A DNA stretch of 64,000 nucleotides from Chionoecetes opilio (lineage: Eukaryota; Arthropoda; Malacostraca; Decapoda; Majidae). Shown here piece by piece: positions 22,841 to 64,000 of the stretch (position 1 is the first letter of the stretch; each line of letters begins with the position of its first letter). Made by a program: the position numbers and the translations under genes. The stretch spans positions 252,330 to 316,329 of the forward strand of contig JACEEZ010009391.1 of NCBI GenBank assembly GCA_016584305.1, given 5' to 3'. Under the pieces are notes generated by a model, which was given only the letters and a program-made list of their open reading frames with translations, searched no databases and was not told the origin of the DNA.

Positions 22841-23389
22841 AGAAAGACAAGCAGCAATAATAGAAGGGACTATGAGCTGCTGTGTCTGTGACTTTGTGTC
22901 AGAAACTAATCTGGGTTTCTTTGAACCCGGCGCGAATCTTCCCCCGGCTGATGATAGCCGTACGCATTACCCACTGTCACCGTCTGAGAACCCTTCAGTC
23001 TCAGGATCAAAAAGCATTCCTCTGTAGAATGATTTCCACGCTCGTGAATTACACACCACTTCGGAGGAGGGCGAAACTGCATACGAGGCTGCTATGGCCT
23101 TGCAGGTGGTGCAAACCGAGGTGGATGAGGTCGAGGAGGCAAGTATTGTTTCTGCTGAACAACCTGCATATTGCTGCCTTTATGAGCAGACTTCATCTCC
23201 TTCTTTTTCTAATAGCAATAATTATCAGAATGACCTTGCTTTCCGCAATAGTAACACTGCTTTGGTGCACGAGTAGACGGAGAAAAACCTGGGGGTGGAG
23301 GAGGTGGTGGAGGAGGAGGTAAGGATGAAGGAAATTGAGGTTCCCTTGACATTGACGCCACTGACTCATTAAGCGGGAATGGAGTCTTA
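22841..23389 (-). pseudogene. Gypsy gag/nucleocapsid region with CCHC knuckle
   Basis: On the minus strand at about 23212-23258 the codons read CYYCGKQGHSDNYC, a CX2CX4HX4C zinc knuckle that binds retroelement RNA. Pro-rich codons lie upstream at about 23280-23340. Frame changes separate it from protease. It is cut on the right by the Harbinger-like insertion at 23390. Confidence 0.85.
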
Positions 23390-24410
23390 AGGCTGGTTCA
23401 CACTGAGGTTTTTTCGGCATTTTTTGTCGACAGAGAAGTCTGTCTCTTGCGGGCTAGTGCGGAGATTACGTTCACACACGCAATTCGTTTCGGTCGACAA
23501 ATCTTCTTCTTCTTCTTCTTGTGACCTTTTCTGCGTTTAGTATCGCTTTGTATCTAGTATTTTAGTATCGCTTTTTTCTGGTGATGTCCTATGATGCTAT
23601 CACAAACGTGGCAGCTGAACCTGTCTTCTTCAGGAAGGCACAGGTGAGGTGGATGACAGAGTTGTGAAGGATGGACACCTGTCGCTGTCAGCAGTGAGTG
23701 GGCATGTCAAAGGTGGTGACGTTCAGGGCGAGGAGCTTAGCGTGTAGCACTATAATTAACAGGGTGGGCGTGGAAGCGTGGACACTGCAGCAGCAAGTGT
23801 TCAATGATTTCCGGGACGTTCTTGTACCAGGGACAGTGAGGGTCTCAGGCAGCAGGGTCAGGGGTCACGTCGCGCTAGGGGCTATAGGGAGCTAGTGGCT
23901 AGCTTGTGTGTATTTGGCGCGCGATAGATAAGTTTTCGCGCACTTTACCTATTATGAAGTAGTATTGATAGTTGCATTTTTTCCTTGATATCATCTACTA
24001 AATCAAACCCCACGTCTAACCTAACATAATCTGATTTAAACTAACAGCCGTTTATGGCTAGCTAAAATTGAAAATTTTCCGTATTATATGTATCGCCATT
24101 GGCATGGGGAATTGGGATTCAAATTAAAGATGAAAAGATCTGCACGATGATGTAAGTTAAATTTGTTAGTTTTTAGTGCCCAATACCGAAATTATACCAA
24201 TAATTGGGGTGAGTGGGGAAGAGGGACGTGCTGGCTTCTGCGTTTATTTGAATTTGGCGCGCGAAATTCTCTGCAAGTCGGTCGATAAAAGACCGAGTGA
24301 GCGGTGTGTGATTTTTTTAAAAAACCTATTGCGATCATGACACCAGCCCCAGACCCAGACCGACTTCTCAGTCGACAAAATGCCGAAAAAACCTCAGTGT
24401 GAACCACCCT
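23390..24410. mobile_element. Harbinger-like MITE, TTA target duplication
   Basis: A 34-bp terminal inverted repeat starts AGGSTGGTTCACACTGAGG and is followed by TTTTTTCGGCATTTT; the two ends differ at one base. TTA flanks both sides (23387-23389 and 24411-24413), the trinucleotide target of PIF/Harbinger transposases. The 1021-bp interior has no convincing transposase. It includes a segment (about 23575-23665, CTTCTTCAGGAAGGCACAGG) found twice more at 44270-44550. Confidence 0.88.
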
Positions 24411-24413
24411 TTA

Positions 24414-24821
24414 GGCATCTCACGAAGCCACTAGTAATTTTTGTAGAAACTCAAGAAGGTTATCACCTGGCTTAAAATCAAGAGATGAAGCGATACGACG
24501 CTCTTGTGGAGTCAAAAGGTGATGTAATACTGAAATTCTAGAATGAGTTTAAATCTCTCCACTGTCAATTGATAATTTTCAAACCATTAAGCAAGGTTTA
24601 AGGCTTCCATTGCTTCTAAGGCAATATTAGCTGCATCTGCCTGACCTCTCAACCTGCCAGCACTACCCAACTGTGCTGTGTGGTCAATGCTTCAGCATAA
24701 GTGAACGACCATTGCAATGAATCATTATGTTGCGCTATACCAAAAATTCTCAGGAAGTTCCGACAAAATACATCATAATCATAATTGAGCGACTTCCCAT
24801 CAAAACCTGAAGCACACATCA
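24414..24821 (-). pseudogene. Gypsy gag middle region
   Basis: Minus-strand codons from about 24817 leftward read CASGFDGKSLNYDYDVFCRN and IFGIAQHNDSLQWSF, a gag-like stretch. Frameshifts follow (after YAEALTTQ) and stops accumulate. It lies between two insertions and joins the segment at 28579-28800 once the 3.7-kb insertion is disregarded. Confidence 0.7.
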
Positions 24822-24924
24822 TTGTGAGGGAAAAGCACCACTACCACCATCGGCCGGCTGAGGAGGAGCGGGGAACTAGTGGTGCTTCGATGTGTAGTAG
24901 CTCGAAGCTCGCCCCCCGCCCCTT

Positions 24925-26508
24925 CCCAGCTAACCATCACCGGCGGGCCGACGTAGGCCGTAGAGCGGCGAACGGCGGCCGCCGGCGGCAAATTTACCCT
25001 CCGTCAGCCCTCCGAAGGGCCGCTGGTGTATTTTCAGACGGGAAAATTTACTATGTTGAAAATTAATGTACAAAATTTGAAGAATTGAATATTTCTATGT
25101 GTAAACATTTTGAAACAACAGTTATATGATTATCTTGATGTAGTATTACATCAGTAGTGACAAGCAGTGGCAACTTGACGTCAATCCTCCTCCGGAGGCC
25201 CGTTGGGCGCTGGTACGTATTTGTAAGTGGGAAATATTCATTTCATATTATATATATTAACTCAGTAATATACATAGTATTTCAATATCGGTACCATCAC
25301 TATTATTAGGCCTGTTCAAGCTATTAAAAATTGTTATAAAAGTTTTTATAATAGTTTATAGAAATTATCATATATCAGTTTATTTCAAATATTTCCAGCT
25401 TTATCAGGAACACCCAGAGATACATAGAAATAAAGATGAGATACGTACATAGGAAGGAGTTTACATGGAAAAAGGTTATCAGTTAGTCTGTGTGTGTAGC
25501 TAGTATCATATAAAAATAACACTTGATTAACCGCGGCGAAGATTATTACGGAATAACACAAGGTCATATTTTCCCTTATTTCAATAACTTCCAACATATT
25601 ATCAATACATATTAATACTCAACGGTACACCTAATAAGGAATATGTAGATGATGGAGTTAACATATGAATAATATCATGATTTAGAATAGAATATTATTT
25701 GAAATCTTTTCCCAGCTATCAATGTACTAAACTGCCAGACGTACGATAGCCAATACAAAGGGTTTAAAACCTACAAAAGGCCTACATTGTCACCCTTAAC
25801 CAGTCGATAACATAATGAGAACTTAGTTATAACATGTTTTCGCTCCTTCATTATATCGAAATAGACTGAATAATATAAATAATTGCAGTACGACACGTTT
25901 TTTAGGAATTCCTTGACGGCGCCTGGCGCTGTGTCTGAGTGAAAATAATCAGTTACTTGGAAAACGCACGAGTGGGTGGATGTTGTTATGTTGTTCGCCG
26001 CAACCTATATCCTTCTACATGGCTGTTCACGCCGTTCAGTGTTCCACGTACACCAGCATGTAAACTCAATAACGAAAATGTTTTTGCACATATGAAATAA
26101 ACAATGTCCGTAGCAATTATGATCCTAGCAATCTCCTTTTCATCGTATTACTGGATAACGACACAGGAATATTTCTGGTTAAATTTTCTAAGCATATTGC
26201 ATTATATAGTAATGTTTTTATAAGTGTTGAACAGCCCATTAGTCTATTAATCGGCTAATGGGTTGTGCAACACCCCTTAAAACATTACTATATCTGCAAT
26301 ATACTTAGAAAGTATAACCATAAATATTCCTCAATCAGTTAATATAACAGCGGCAAATGGTCATATGCCCTACGGCGGGCCGCTGGGAGCGGCCCGCCGG
26401 TGAGCCTCTAAGCAAATTCCCAGCGGCCCTACGTCATACACTTCCGTCGGGCCGCCGATAAGACATACAGAGGGCCTCCGGAGGCCCTCCGTCTTTGTGT
26501 TTGCTGGG
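24925..26508. repeat. 1.6-kb repeat Y, copy 1
   Basis: The copy runs from CCCAGCTAACCATCACC to TTTGTGTTTGCTGGG, so the tips are weak inverted repeats (CCCAGCWAAC). The termini are GC-rich (CGGCGGGCC and GGCGGCCGCCGGCGGC on the left, GGGCCTCCGGAGGCCC on the right) and the 1.2-kb interior is AT-rich and noncoding. An inner palindrome surrounds CAGCCCATTAGTC at about 26166-26330. Its class is not recognised; it behaves like a nonautonomous DNA element. Confidence 0.8.
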
Positions 26509-26652
26509 TTCCTTCAGCCTCTGAGGTCGTTAAGCCCGCGAAGGTCAGCGCCTTAACGACCTGGTTCCCGAGGCCTCAACCCCTCACTACCTGCTTCGAG
26601 AGGCCTCCAACCGAGGTTACGAGAGATCCAGGCATCGGCATTCCACACAGAG

Positions 26653-28196
26653 CCCAGCTAACCATCACCGGCGGGCCTACGTAGGCTGTAGAGCGGCGAA
26701 CGGCGGCCGCCGGCGGCAAATTTACCTCCGTCAGCCCTCCGAAGGGCCGCTGGTGTATTTTCAGACGGGAAAATTTACTATGTTGAAAATTAATGTACAA
26801 AATTTGAAGAATTGAATATTTCTATGTGTAAACATTTTGAAACAACAGTTATATGATTATCTTGATGTAGTAATACATCAGTAGTGACAAGCAACGGCAA
26901 CTTGACGTCAATCCTCCGGAGGCGCGCTGGTACCTATTTGTTAGTGGAAAATATTCATTTCATTTTATATATATTAACACAGTAATATACATAGTATCTC
27001 AATATCGGTACCATCACTATTATTAGGCCTGTTCAAACTATTAAAAATTGTTATAGAAGCTTTTATAATAGTTTATAAAAATGATCATATTTCAGTTTAT
27101 TTCAAATATTGCCAGCTTGATCAGCAACACCCAGAGATACATAGAAATAAAGATGAGATACGTACATAGGAAGGAGTTTACATGGAAAAAGGTTATCAGT
27201 TAGTCTATGTGTGTAGTTACATATAAAAATAACATTTGATTATCCGAGCAAAGATTACGGGATAGCACAAGGTCATATTTTCCCTTATTTCAATAATTTC
27301 CAACATATAATTATCAACACATATCAATACTCAACGGTACACCTAATAAGGAATATGTAGATGATGAAGTTAAAATGGATAATATCATAATTTAGAATAG
27401 AATATTATTTGAAATAATTTATCAGCTATCAATACACTAAACTGCCAGACGTACGATAGTCATTATAAAGGGTTAAAAACCCACAAAAGGCCTTAAATTG
27501 TCACCCTTAACCAGTCGATAACATAATGAGAACTTAGTTATAACATGTTTTCGCTCCTTCATTATATCGAAATAGACTGAATAATATAAATAATTGCAGT
27601 ACGACACGTTTTTTTTAGGAATTCCTCGAACGCTGCCGCTGTGTCAGTGAGTGAAATCAAATCAGTTAGTGGAAAAACGCACCAGTGGGTGGATGTAGTT
27701 ATGTTCGCCGCAACCTATATCCTTCTACATGGCTGTACAGTGTTCCACGTACACCACCATGTAAACCCAATAACGAAAATATTTGTGTACTTATGAAATA
27801 AACAATGTCCGTAGCAATTATGATCTCCTTTTCATCGTATTACTGGATAACGACATAGGAATATTTATGGTTATGCTTTCTAAGTATATTGCAGATATAG
27901 TAATGTTTTAATAAGTGTTGAACAGCCATTACTCTATAATCGGCTAATGGGTTGTGCACACCCTTAAAACATTTCTATATCTGCAGTATACTTAGAAAGT
28001 ATAGCCATATAATATTCCTCAATCAGTTAATATAACAGCGGCAAATGGTCATATGCCCTACGGCGGGCCGCTGGGAGCGGCCCGCCGGTGAGCCTCTGAG
28101 CAAATCCCCAGCGGCCCTACGTCGTACACTTCCGTCGGGCCGCCGGTAAGACATACGGAGGGCCTCCGGAGGCCCTCCGTCTTTGTGTTTGCTGGG
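26653..28196. repeat. 1.6-kb repeat Y, copy 2
   Basis: Direct repeat of copy 1, about 95 percent alike by eye, with small indels (1544 against 1584 bp). Both termini and the inner palindrome are retained. The 144 bp between the copies is unrelated sequence, so they are two insertions or a duplicated block, not a seamless tandem. Confidence 0.85.
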
Positions 28197-28578
28197 TGTA
28201 GGCTTGGTGCCGACATGGAGCACACCTCTCTCCCTTGGCTGGGGGTTTTAGGATCTACTACGACGAGGTGCCTCCACTTCTTCCGTTCGTTTGTCTCCAG
28301 TGACACGCCGTGAGTATGTGTATCTTCTCCTGCCCGTGTCACGGAGACAGAACGAGGAAGGGTGTTGCAAAGCCTCAGTGGTAGTATCTGTTATTTTATT
28401 GAGTTTTGTATTATTTAACTGACTGAAGTGTAATATTAAACTTCCACACAATCCCCGTGTGTTTTCTCTCCGACACCCATTTGGTCCACTCCCTACCTGC
28501 TCAGACGATCCTGGATCTGGAAAGCGACGCGACCCTTACCATCATCCGTCACGGTCGCTTTCCCTTGCAATCACATCA

Positions 28579-28932
28579 CTGGCTAATGAACCAGGTTGCA
28601 ATTGTGACCTAACAAAAGAAATCTTCTCATTTCCTGAGGTAACATTACTGTTTTGCATAATATCCTCACATTGCTGTAGAAAAGACAAAGCAGATCGCGT
28701 CTCATCCTCACCTGAGAACCTATAGTTATCGAAGGATCCTGATGTAACAATTTAATGGTTGGAACAGGTGTAGAAGACAGTAGGCAGGTGTAGTAGTGGT
28801 AGTAGTAGTAGTAGGAGTAGTAGTGGTATAAATGGTAGTGTTAGGCTGTGCTGTGACAGCAATATATAGGCTACCAATGGACCCGTTTACTCTACTTGAG
28901 GTAAGGATTGATTTGACATCTTCAAGCCTCAT
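28579..28932 (-). pseudogene. Gypsy gag N-terminal region
   Basis: Minus-strand codons from about 28740 leftward read FSGEDETRSALSFLQQCEDI and EKISFVRSQLQPGSLASD, typical of gypsy gag. Upstream, PVPTIKLLHQDPS lies in a second frame, showing a frameshift near 28735. A Met-initiated frame starting at 28932 (MRLEDVKSIL) could be the original start but is in yet another frame. The gag is broken on its C-terminal side by the 3.7-kb insertion. Confidence 0.65.
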
Positions 28933-29103
28933 ATAGTTGGGCAGTGATGTTGATTTTTCTATGTGAACAGTATTTTTGATGATACAGCCAATTTAAGTAC
29001 AGGAAAATTTATACGCTCTAAAACGACTGGCGCCATGTTGTGACGTCACTAGCGAAGACAACAGAGCAAAACAGCTGTGAAGCGGCCGCTACTATATGTA
29101 CTA

Positions 29104-29716
29104 CTTACTAATACACCAACTTGCATTACCCCTACTACCGCAAGATGACCATTAATCCTCCTTCAAGTGATGTAGTAGGTATTCACTGTGTTTGTGAATA
29201 TGTAAGTTGTAGTTTATAAGGAAAAAGTGGATAGACAGAGATAAGTGGCCCGTGACACCTGACAAGTAATGACTTCTGGGATCGGCATTCCTTATAGGGA
29301 GCTTAAATGAACCTGCAATGACATGTACAGCTAGACAGATAGACGAACTCGTAGAGGAACAGGTAGAAATGTATGGTTAGTAAAGGTTGTAGTGGTGAAT
29401 AGAGTGACGAAGGGTGTATGTTTTGCTTATGTGGGGAAAGAAAGCCATACATTTCTACCTGTTCCTCTATGAGTTCGTCTATCTGTCTAGCTGTACATGT
29501 CATTGCAGGTTCATTTAAGCTCCCTATAAGGAATGCCGATCCCAGAAGTCATCACTTGTCTGGTGTCACGGGCCACTTATCTCTGTCTATCCACTTTTTT
29601 CCTTATAAACTACAACTTACATATTCACAAACACAGTGAATACCTACTACATCACTTGAAGGAGGATTACTGGTCATCTTGCAGTAGTAGGGGTAATGCA
29701 ATTAAGTTAGTAAGGT
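29104..29716. repeat. Foldback palindrome, ~272-bp arms
   Basis: The arms at about 29104-29376 and 29445-29716 are inverted copies with a 68-bp spacer and differ by a few substitutions (CTCGTAGAGG against CCTCTATGAG). No coding potential. It is the second of three long palindromes in the window, and its sequence is unrelated to the others. Confidence 0.88.
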
Positions 29717-30170
29717 TAGTTAGGTTATATAGTAAAATAAAACTATAATTTTACAAGGTTAGGTTAGTAATTATTTTTTTATGGGGGTCTCGCTATGAGG
29801 TTATTAGTGAGATAAGGTTAAGTTAGGTTATAGTGAGGTTAGATTAGTAATATTAAACATATATTATATTTTTGAGGGGTCCAGTGGGGTCGTTAAGGAG
29901 GGGAGGGAGGTGAAGGGGGCATCTCCCCCCCCCACTTTATAATTACAGTTTAGAGGTATCTGAAGGGATCTGTGAAGGTCTGGAGGAAAAAACACTCTAA
30001 TAAGGGCGGGAAAGGACTCTAGAATTTTACCTAACTCACTGCGTGTTGTATACTTAATATGAAAAACCCAGCCTGTCTCATCCCTACCTCAAAAGACTTG
30101 CATACTGCATACTACTCCCGCAACTTATCACAGCTCAGCTAAAGCCCCACAGCTACATATCATTTGCAAG

Positions 30171-30431
30171 TTACTTATCCATGCACAAGTACATAAATAC
30201 ATCAAAATGGTCTTCACAGCAATAGTATGAATTTTCCTTCATCGAGAAATCACGCCTTGCAGACATCCACCACTGTTTCCTCTTTTTCTTGTCTTTAGGC
30301 ATAGTTATGAACACATTCTCTGGAGTTTTAATTATGGTGTTTTTGCACATTAGCACAAAACAAGCATAATATGTTCTTTTTGTCTGGTACATGTTGAATG
30401 CATAGATAGGTACTGCGGTCTGCTGAGCCAA
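30171..30431 (-). pseudogene. THAP-type zinc finger fragment
   Basis: The 86-codon frame contains CFVLMCKNT near the start, then KTPENVFITMPKDKKKRKQWW and YYCCEDHF. The C-X4-C pair, the MPKD/RRKxWW core and the terminal C-x-x-H match the C2CH arrangement of THAP DNA-binding domains. Such domains head P-element-like transposases and several domesticated proteins. The frame stops soon after the last His with no transposase domain, so it is a truncated piece or an isolated exon. Confidence 0.65.
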
Positions 30432-30657
30432 ACAAGCCGATCAGCTGATCAGGCGAGATCTGAGTTTGCGCTTACTACGTCACAACCAATCACAGCGCGT
30501 TCCGCCGTGTTGTGATATTTTGGCCCCAAAAAAGCCATATATTTAATTTATGGTGCATTTCTCAGCAAAAAGAATATGAGTACAGTGATATGTAGCCTAT
30601 ATTGCACCCAAAGCTTCATAATACTCCGTGTTTTAGTTGTGAGTAAACGGGTCCATT

Positions 30658-31150
30658 GCAGATACAAAGCATAAAACAACGCTGAAACAGGGTATACAGT
30701 CATGATATAAACTACTGTGTACATCTTCAGTGGCACATACAAATCAATAATGATGCTATAATTCGTAATATATGGCGGCTGGCGACATCACTGCAGGTGG
30801 CGACTTTTTTTAGTGTTATTTACAGTACCGTACCTGTCATCGTTGCGACCATGACAAAAAAAACCCACTGAGTAGACCGTCTCGCTACTATTCAGGTATT
30901 AAATAACACAGGTATTCAATCATGCGTTCCCCAAAATGAACATTCTAGAGATCACAATAATTTATGTCTTTATATTCCATCAAATATAATGCATTCAGTG
31001 CGATGCATATACAGACTATTTTGCTTAATTTTTTTGTAAATATCCAGATATAGAACAAAAAAATGAAAATGCATATGTACAGTACATCAAATATTAAGTT
31101 ATATTTTACCTAAATGATAATAAGTAAAAAGTATATATTCATTTAAGGTT
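30658..31150. other. AT-rich, no gene seen
   Basis: No supported frame and no recognised repeat family. It separates the transposon block from the GC-richer region upstream of the Rab escort protein start. Confidence 0.5.
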
Positions 31151-31825
31151 TGATTATTGTGACTCATCAAACTCAAATGCATCCCGGGATGGAGATGAGC
31201 CAAACAGCCACAACAAAGCCCCGCCCCGCCCCGCCTGCCATAACACAGGTGCAGGTGCTGCATTGCGGACGCCACTGAACTCGTCCTGTTCCAGTGTGCA
31301 GGCTTCCACTCCCACCGACATCGCGTACTTGGCCAAGGCCTCGCTTTGGACGTGTCAACTTTTGAGGTGGGCAGCCTGCTGGCGGCGGCAGGAGTCCCTC
31401 ACCGCCGCGCCCCGCGGTCATCCCTCTCGCCTGTGTCTCACCTGTGTGGAGCCTTCCTGAGGTTTGGCCAGCACCACGCCTGTCATCACTTCACAGGACT
31501 CTACCAAGGCGGAAACGATCGCGTAGGTCGCCACAGGCCTCTTCCAGCAGCAGGAAGGATTGGCCGCCAGGACCAACAAGTCTCAAACCTTAGTGTGTCA
31601 GCTCAGACTAGGCTGTGCAGATAAGTGAAGAGTATACAAGGGAGACTGGTGACCAACCAGGCAAAAGGAACAAGAGAAGGTGAACCTTGAAAGTAACCTA
31701 AACTGTCAGAGGTCAGAAGACGACGACCTGAGTGTGTTGCGCCCTTGTCACAGCGCTGGTGGAGGGGCGCGGGGCATGAGCAGGACGTGAGTCCATCAAG
31801 GCTGCTGTGACGCGTGCAGGCCAGG
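31151..31825 (+). promoter_or_regulatory. CHM: Probable promoter/5' UTR of Rab escort gene
   Basis: Base composition changes abruptly from AT-rich to GC- and CpG-rich at about 31180 and stays so until the start codon at 31826. No clear TATA box is visible, which suits a housekeeping gene. The exact transcription start cannot be placed. A short minus-strand frame (31154-31336) lies in the same block. Confidence 0.45.
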
Positions 31826-63696
<31,871 letters not shown>

Positions 63697-63855
63697 GTGA
63701 GGGTTAGGACTGCTGAAGGAAGAGCTTGACTATTTTACTCAATTGCAGTACTTTATAGAATTTGAGTCGAGCTTGTATTCTTCTGTCTCCATATCTACTT
63801 TTATATAAGTTAATGTGTTACATTGGACCATTTATTGCTCATGGCTCGCCAAGTA

Positions 63856-64000
63856 CAGTAAAACATCAAGTAACCGGCAGCCGCGGGGGTTCGGGTGCCA
63901 GATAAGCCAAAATTCTGGATACTTGGGGATGTTCCCAAGCATGTAAAAAATAAAAATAAAAAAAAAAAAATCACTTTTTGTTGTTGTTGAAGGGCAGGTG
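63856..64000. mobile_element. pogo/Tigger-like element, left end only
   Basis: CAGTAAAACATCAAGTAACC follows TA, and the next bases (GGCAGCCGCGGGGGTTCGGG) continue in a style common in Tigger-like ends. It runs off the window. Confidence 0.55.

Larger units (their letters stand above)
24822..28570. mobile_element. 3.7-kb insertion in gag with ~8-bp duplication
   Basis: The left edge TTGTGAGGGAAAAGC and right edge GCTTTCCCTTGCAA form an imperfect terminal inverted repeat. The flanks are ACACATCA (24814-24821) and TCACATCA (28571-28578), an 8-bp target duplication with one mismatch, suggesting a hAT- or P-type DNA transposon. gag codons resume on either side. Most of the interior is two copies of a 1.6-kb repeat. 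Element-specific sequence is limited to about 100 bp on the left, 144 bp between the copies and 374 bp on the right. No transposase frame seen. Confidence 0.72.
17341..28950 (-). mobile_element. Ty3/gypsy retrotransposon, interrupted by insertions
   Basis: Read right to left, the order is gag (from about 28.79 kb), zinc knuckle, protease, reverse transcriptase, RNase H, integrase and the integrase C-terminal GPY module. Protease, RT/RNase H and the integrase core share one frame broken by stop codons at 22550, 20501 and 19793. Three later insertions split it: 17640-19534, 23390-24410 and 24822-28570. Without these it would be about 5 kb. LTRs and primer-binding site were not convincingly found. 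The element is inactive. Confidence 0.9.
28876..30657. mobile_element. Inverted-repeat-bounded block, possible transposon
   Basis: The 17-bp sequence AATGGACCCGTTTACTC at 28876 is exactly inverted at 30641-30657. Inside are a foldback (29104-29716), a THAP-domain fragment (30171-30431) and CRE-like GACGTCAC and ACGTCACAACC motifs near both ends. No matching target duplication is visible, and the left inverted repeat overlaps the possible gag start, so the boundaries are uncertain. Confidence 0.45.

Noticed and set aside
29025..29045. TGGCGCC on the minus strand as a gypsy primer-binding site with an LTR end
   Set aside because: No matching LTR was found at the other end of the element, and CRE-like motifs here fit a DNA transposon promoter better.
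29715..29860. GGTTAGGTTAG stretches resembling arthropod telomere repeat TTAGG
   Set aside because: Only two or three irregular copies and no array; ordinary AT-rich sequence.

Overview
The window is eukaryotic nuclear DNA from an animal, most likely an arthropod and probably a decapod crustacean. Support for this is one host gene split by GT-AG introns of up to 13 kb, dense AC/AG/TA microsatellites, tRNA-derived SINEs, Tc1/mariner, pogo, hAT, piggyBac-like and Harbinger-like DNA transposons, LINEs and a Ty3/gypsy element. The decapod assignment is an inference from repeat style; no barcode gene is present.

The one host gene I can support is a Rab escort protein (REP/CHM, component A of Rab geranylgeranyltransferase) on the + strand. 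Its start codon is at 31826. Eleven exons are visible (31826-31874, 33557-33623, 34094-34191, 39053-39143, 39750-40059, 40472-40527, 53574-53762, 54440-54660, 55333-55547, 61690-61811, 63564-63696) and the 3' end lies beyond the window. Exons 1-6 and 9 read cleanly. Exons 7 and 8 each carry two single-base frameshifts, and the phases around exon 10 do not fit. These lie on either side of badly damaged assembly, so I read them as consensus errors and not as proof of a pseudogene.

Layout. 1-2.3 kb: LINE fragment and a Tc1-like element. 2.3-8.5 kb: intergenic, microsatellite-rich. 8.5-13.4 kb: hAT MITE, two tRNA-derived SINEs, a tandem duplication and a 1 kb foldback element holding two copies of a transposase DNA-binding domain. 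13.4-17.0 kb: a nearly complete LINE (minus). 17.3-28.9 kb: a Ty3/gypsy retrotransposon (minus) cut open by at least three later insertions (a piggyBac-like element swollen by a 1.2 kb satellite, a Harbinger-like MITE, and a 3.7 kb element that itself carries a doubled 1.6 kb repeat). 28.9-31.1 kb: an inverted-repeat-bounded block with a foldback and a THAP-domain fragment. 31.2 kb to the end: the REP gene, with transposons nested up to three deep in its introns.

Assembly quality falls sharply in two places. 46.93-51.61 kb is almost wholly homopolymer runs and cannot be real sequence. 57.46-60.61 kb is a run-length-distorted second copy of 60.61-63.86 kb, including REP exons 10 and 11. I found no CRISPR array, operon, viral gene set or new defence system. 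The most unusual real structures are the three long foldback palindromes, the satellite-bearing piggyBac-like element and the nested transposons in REP introns.
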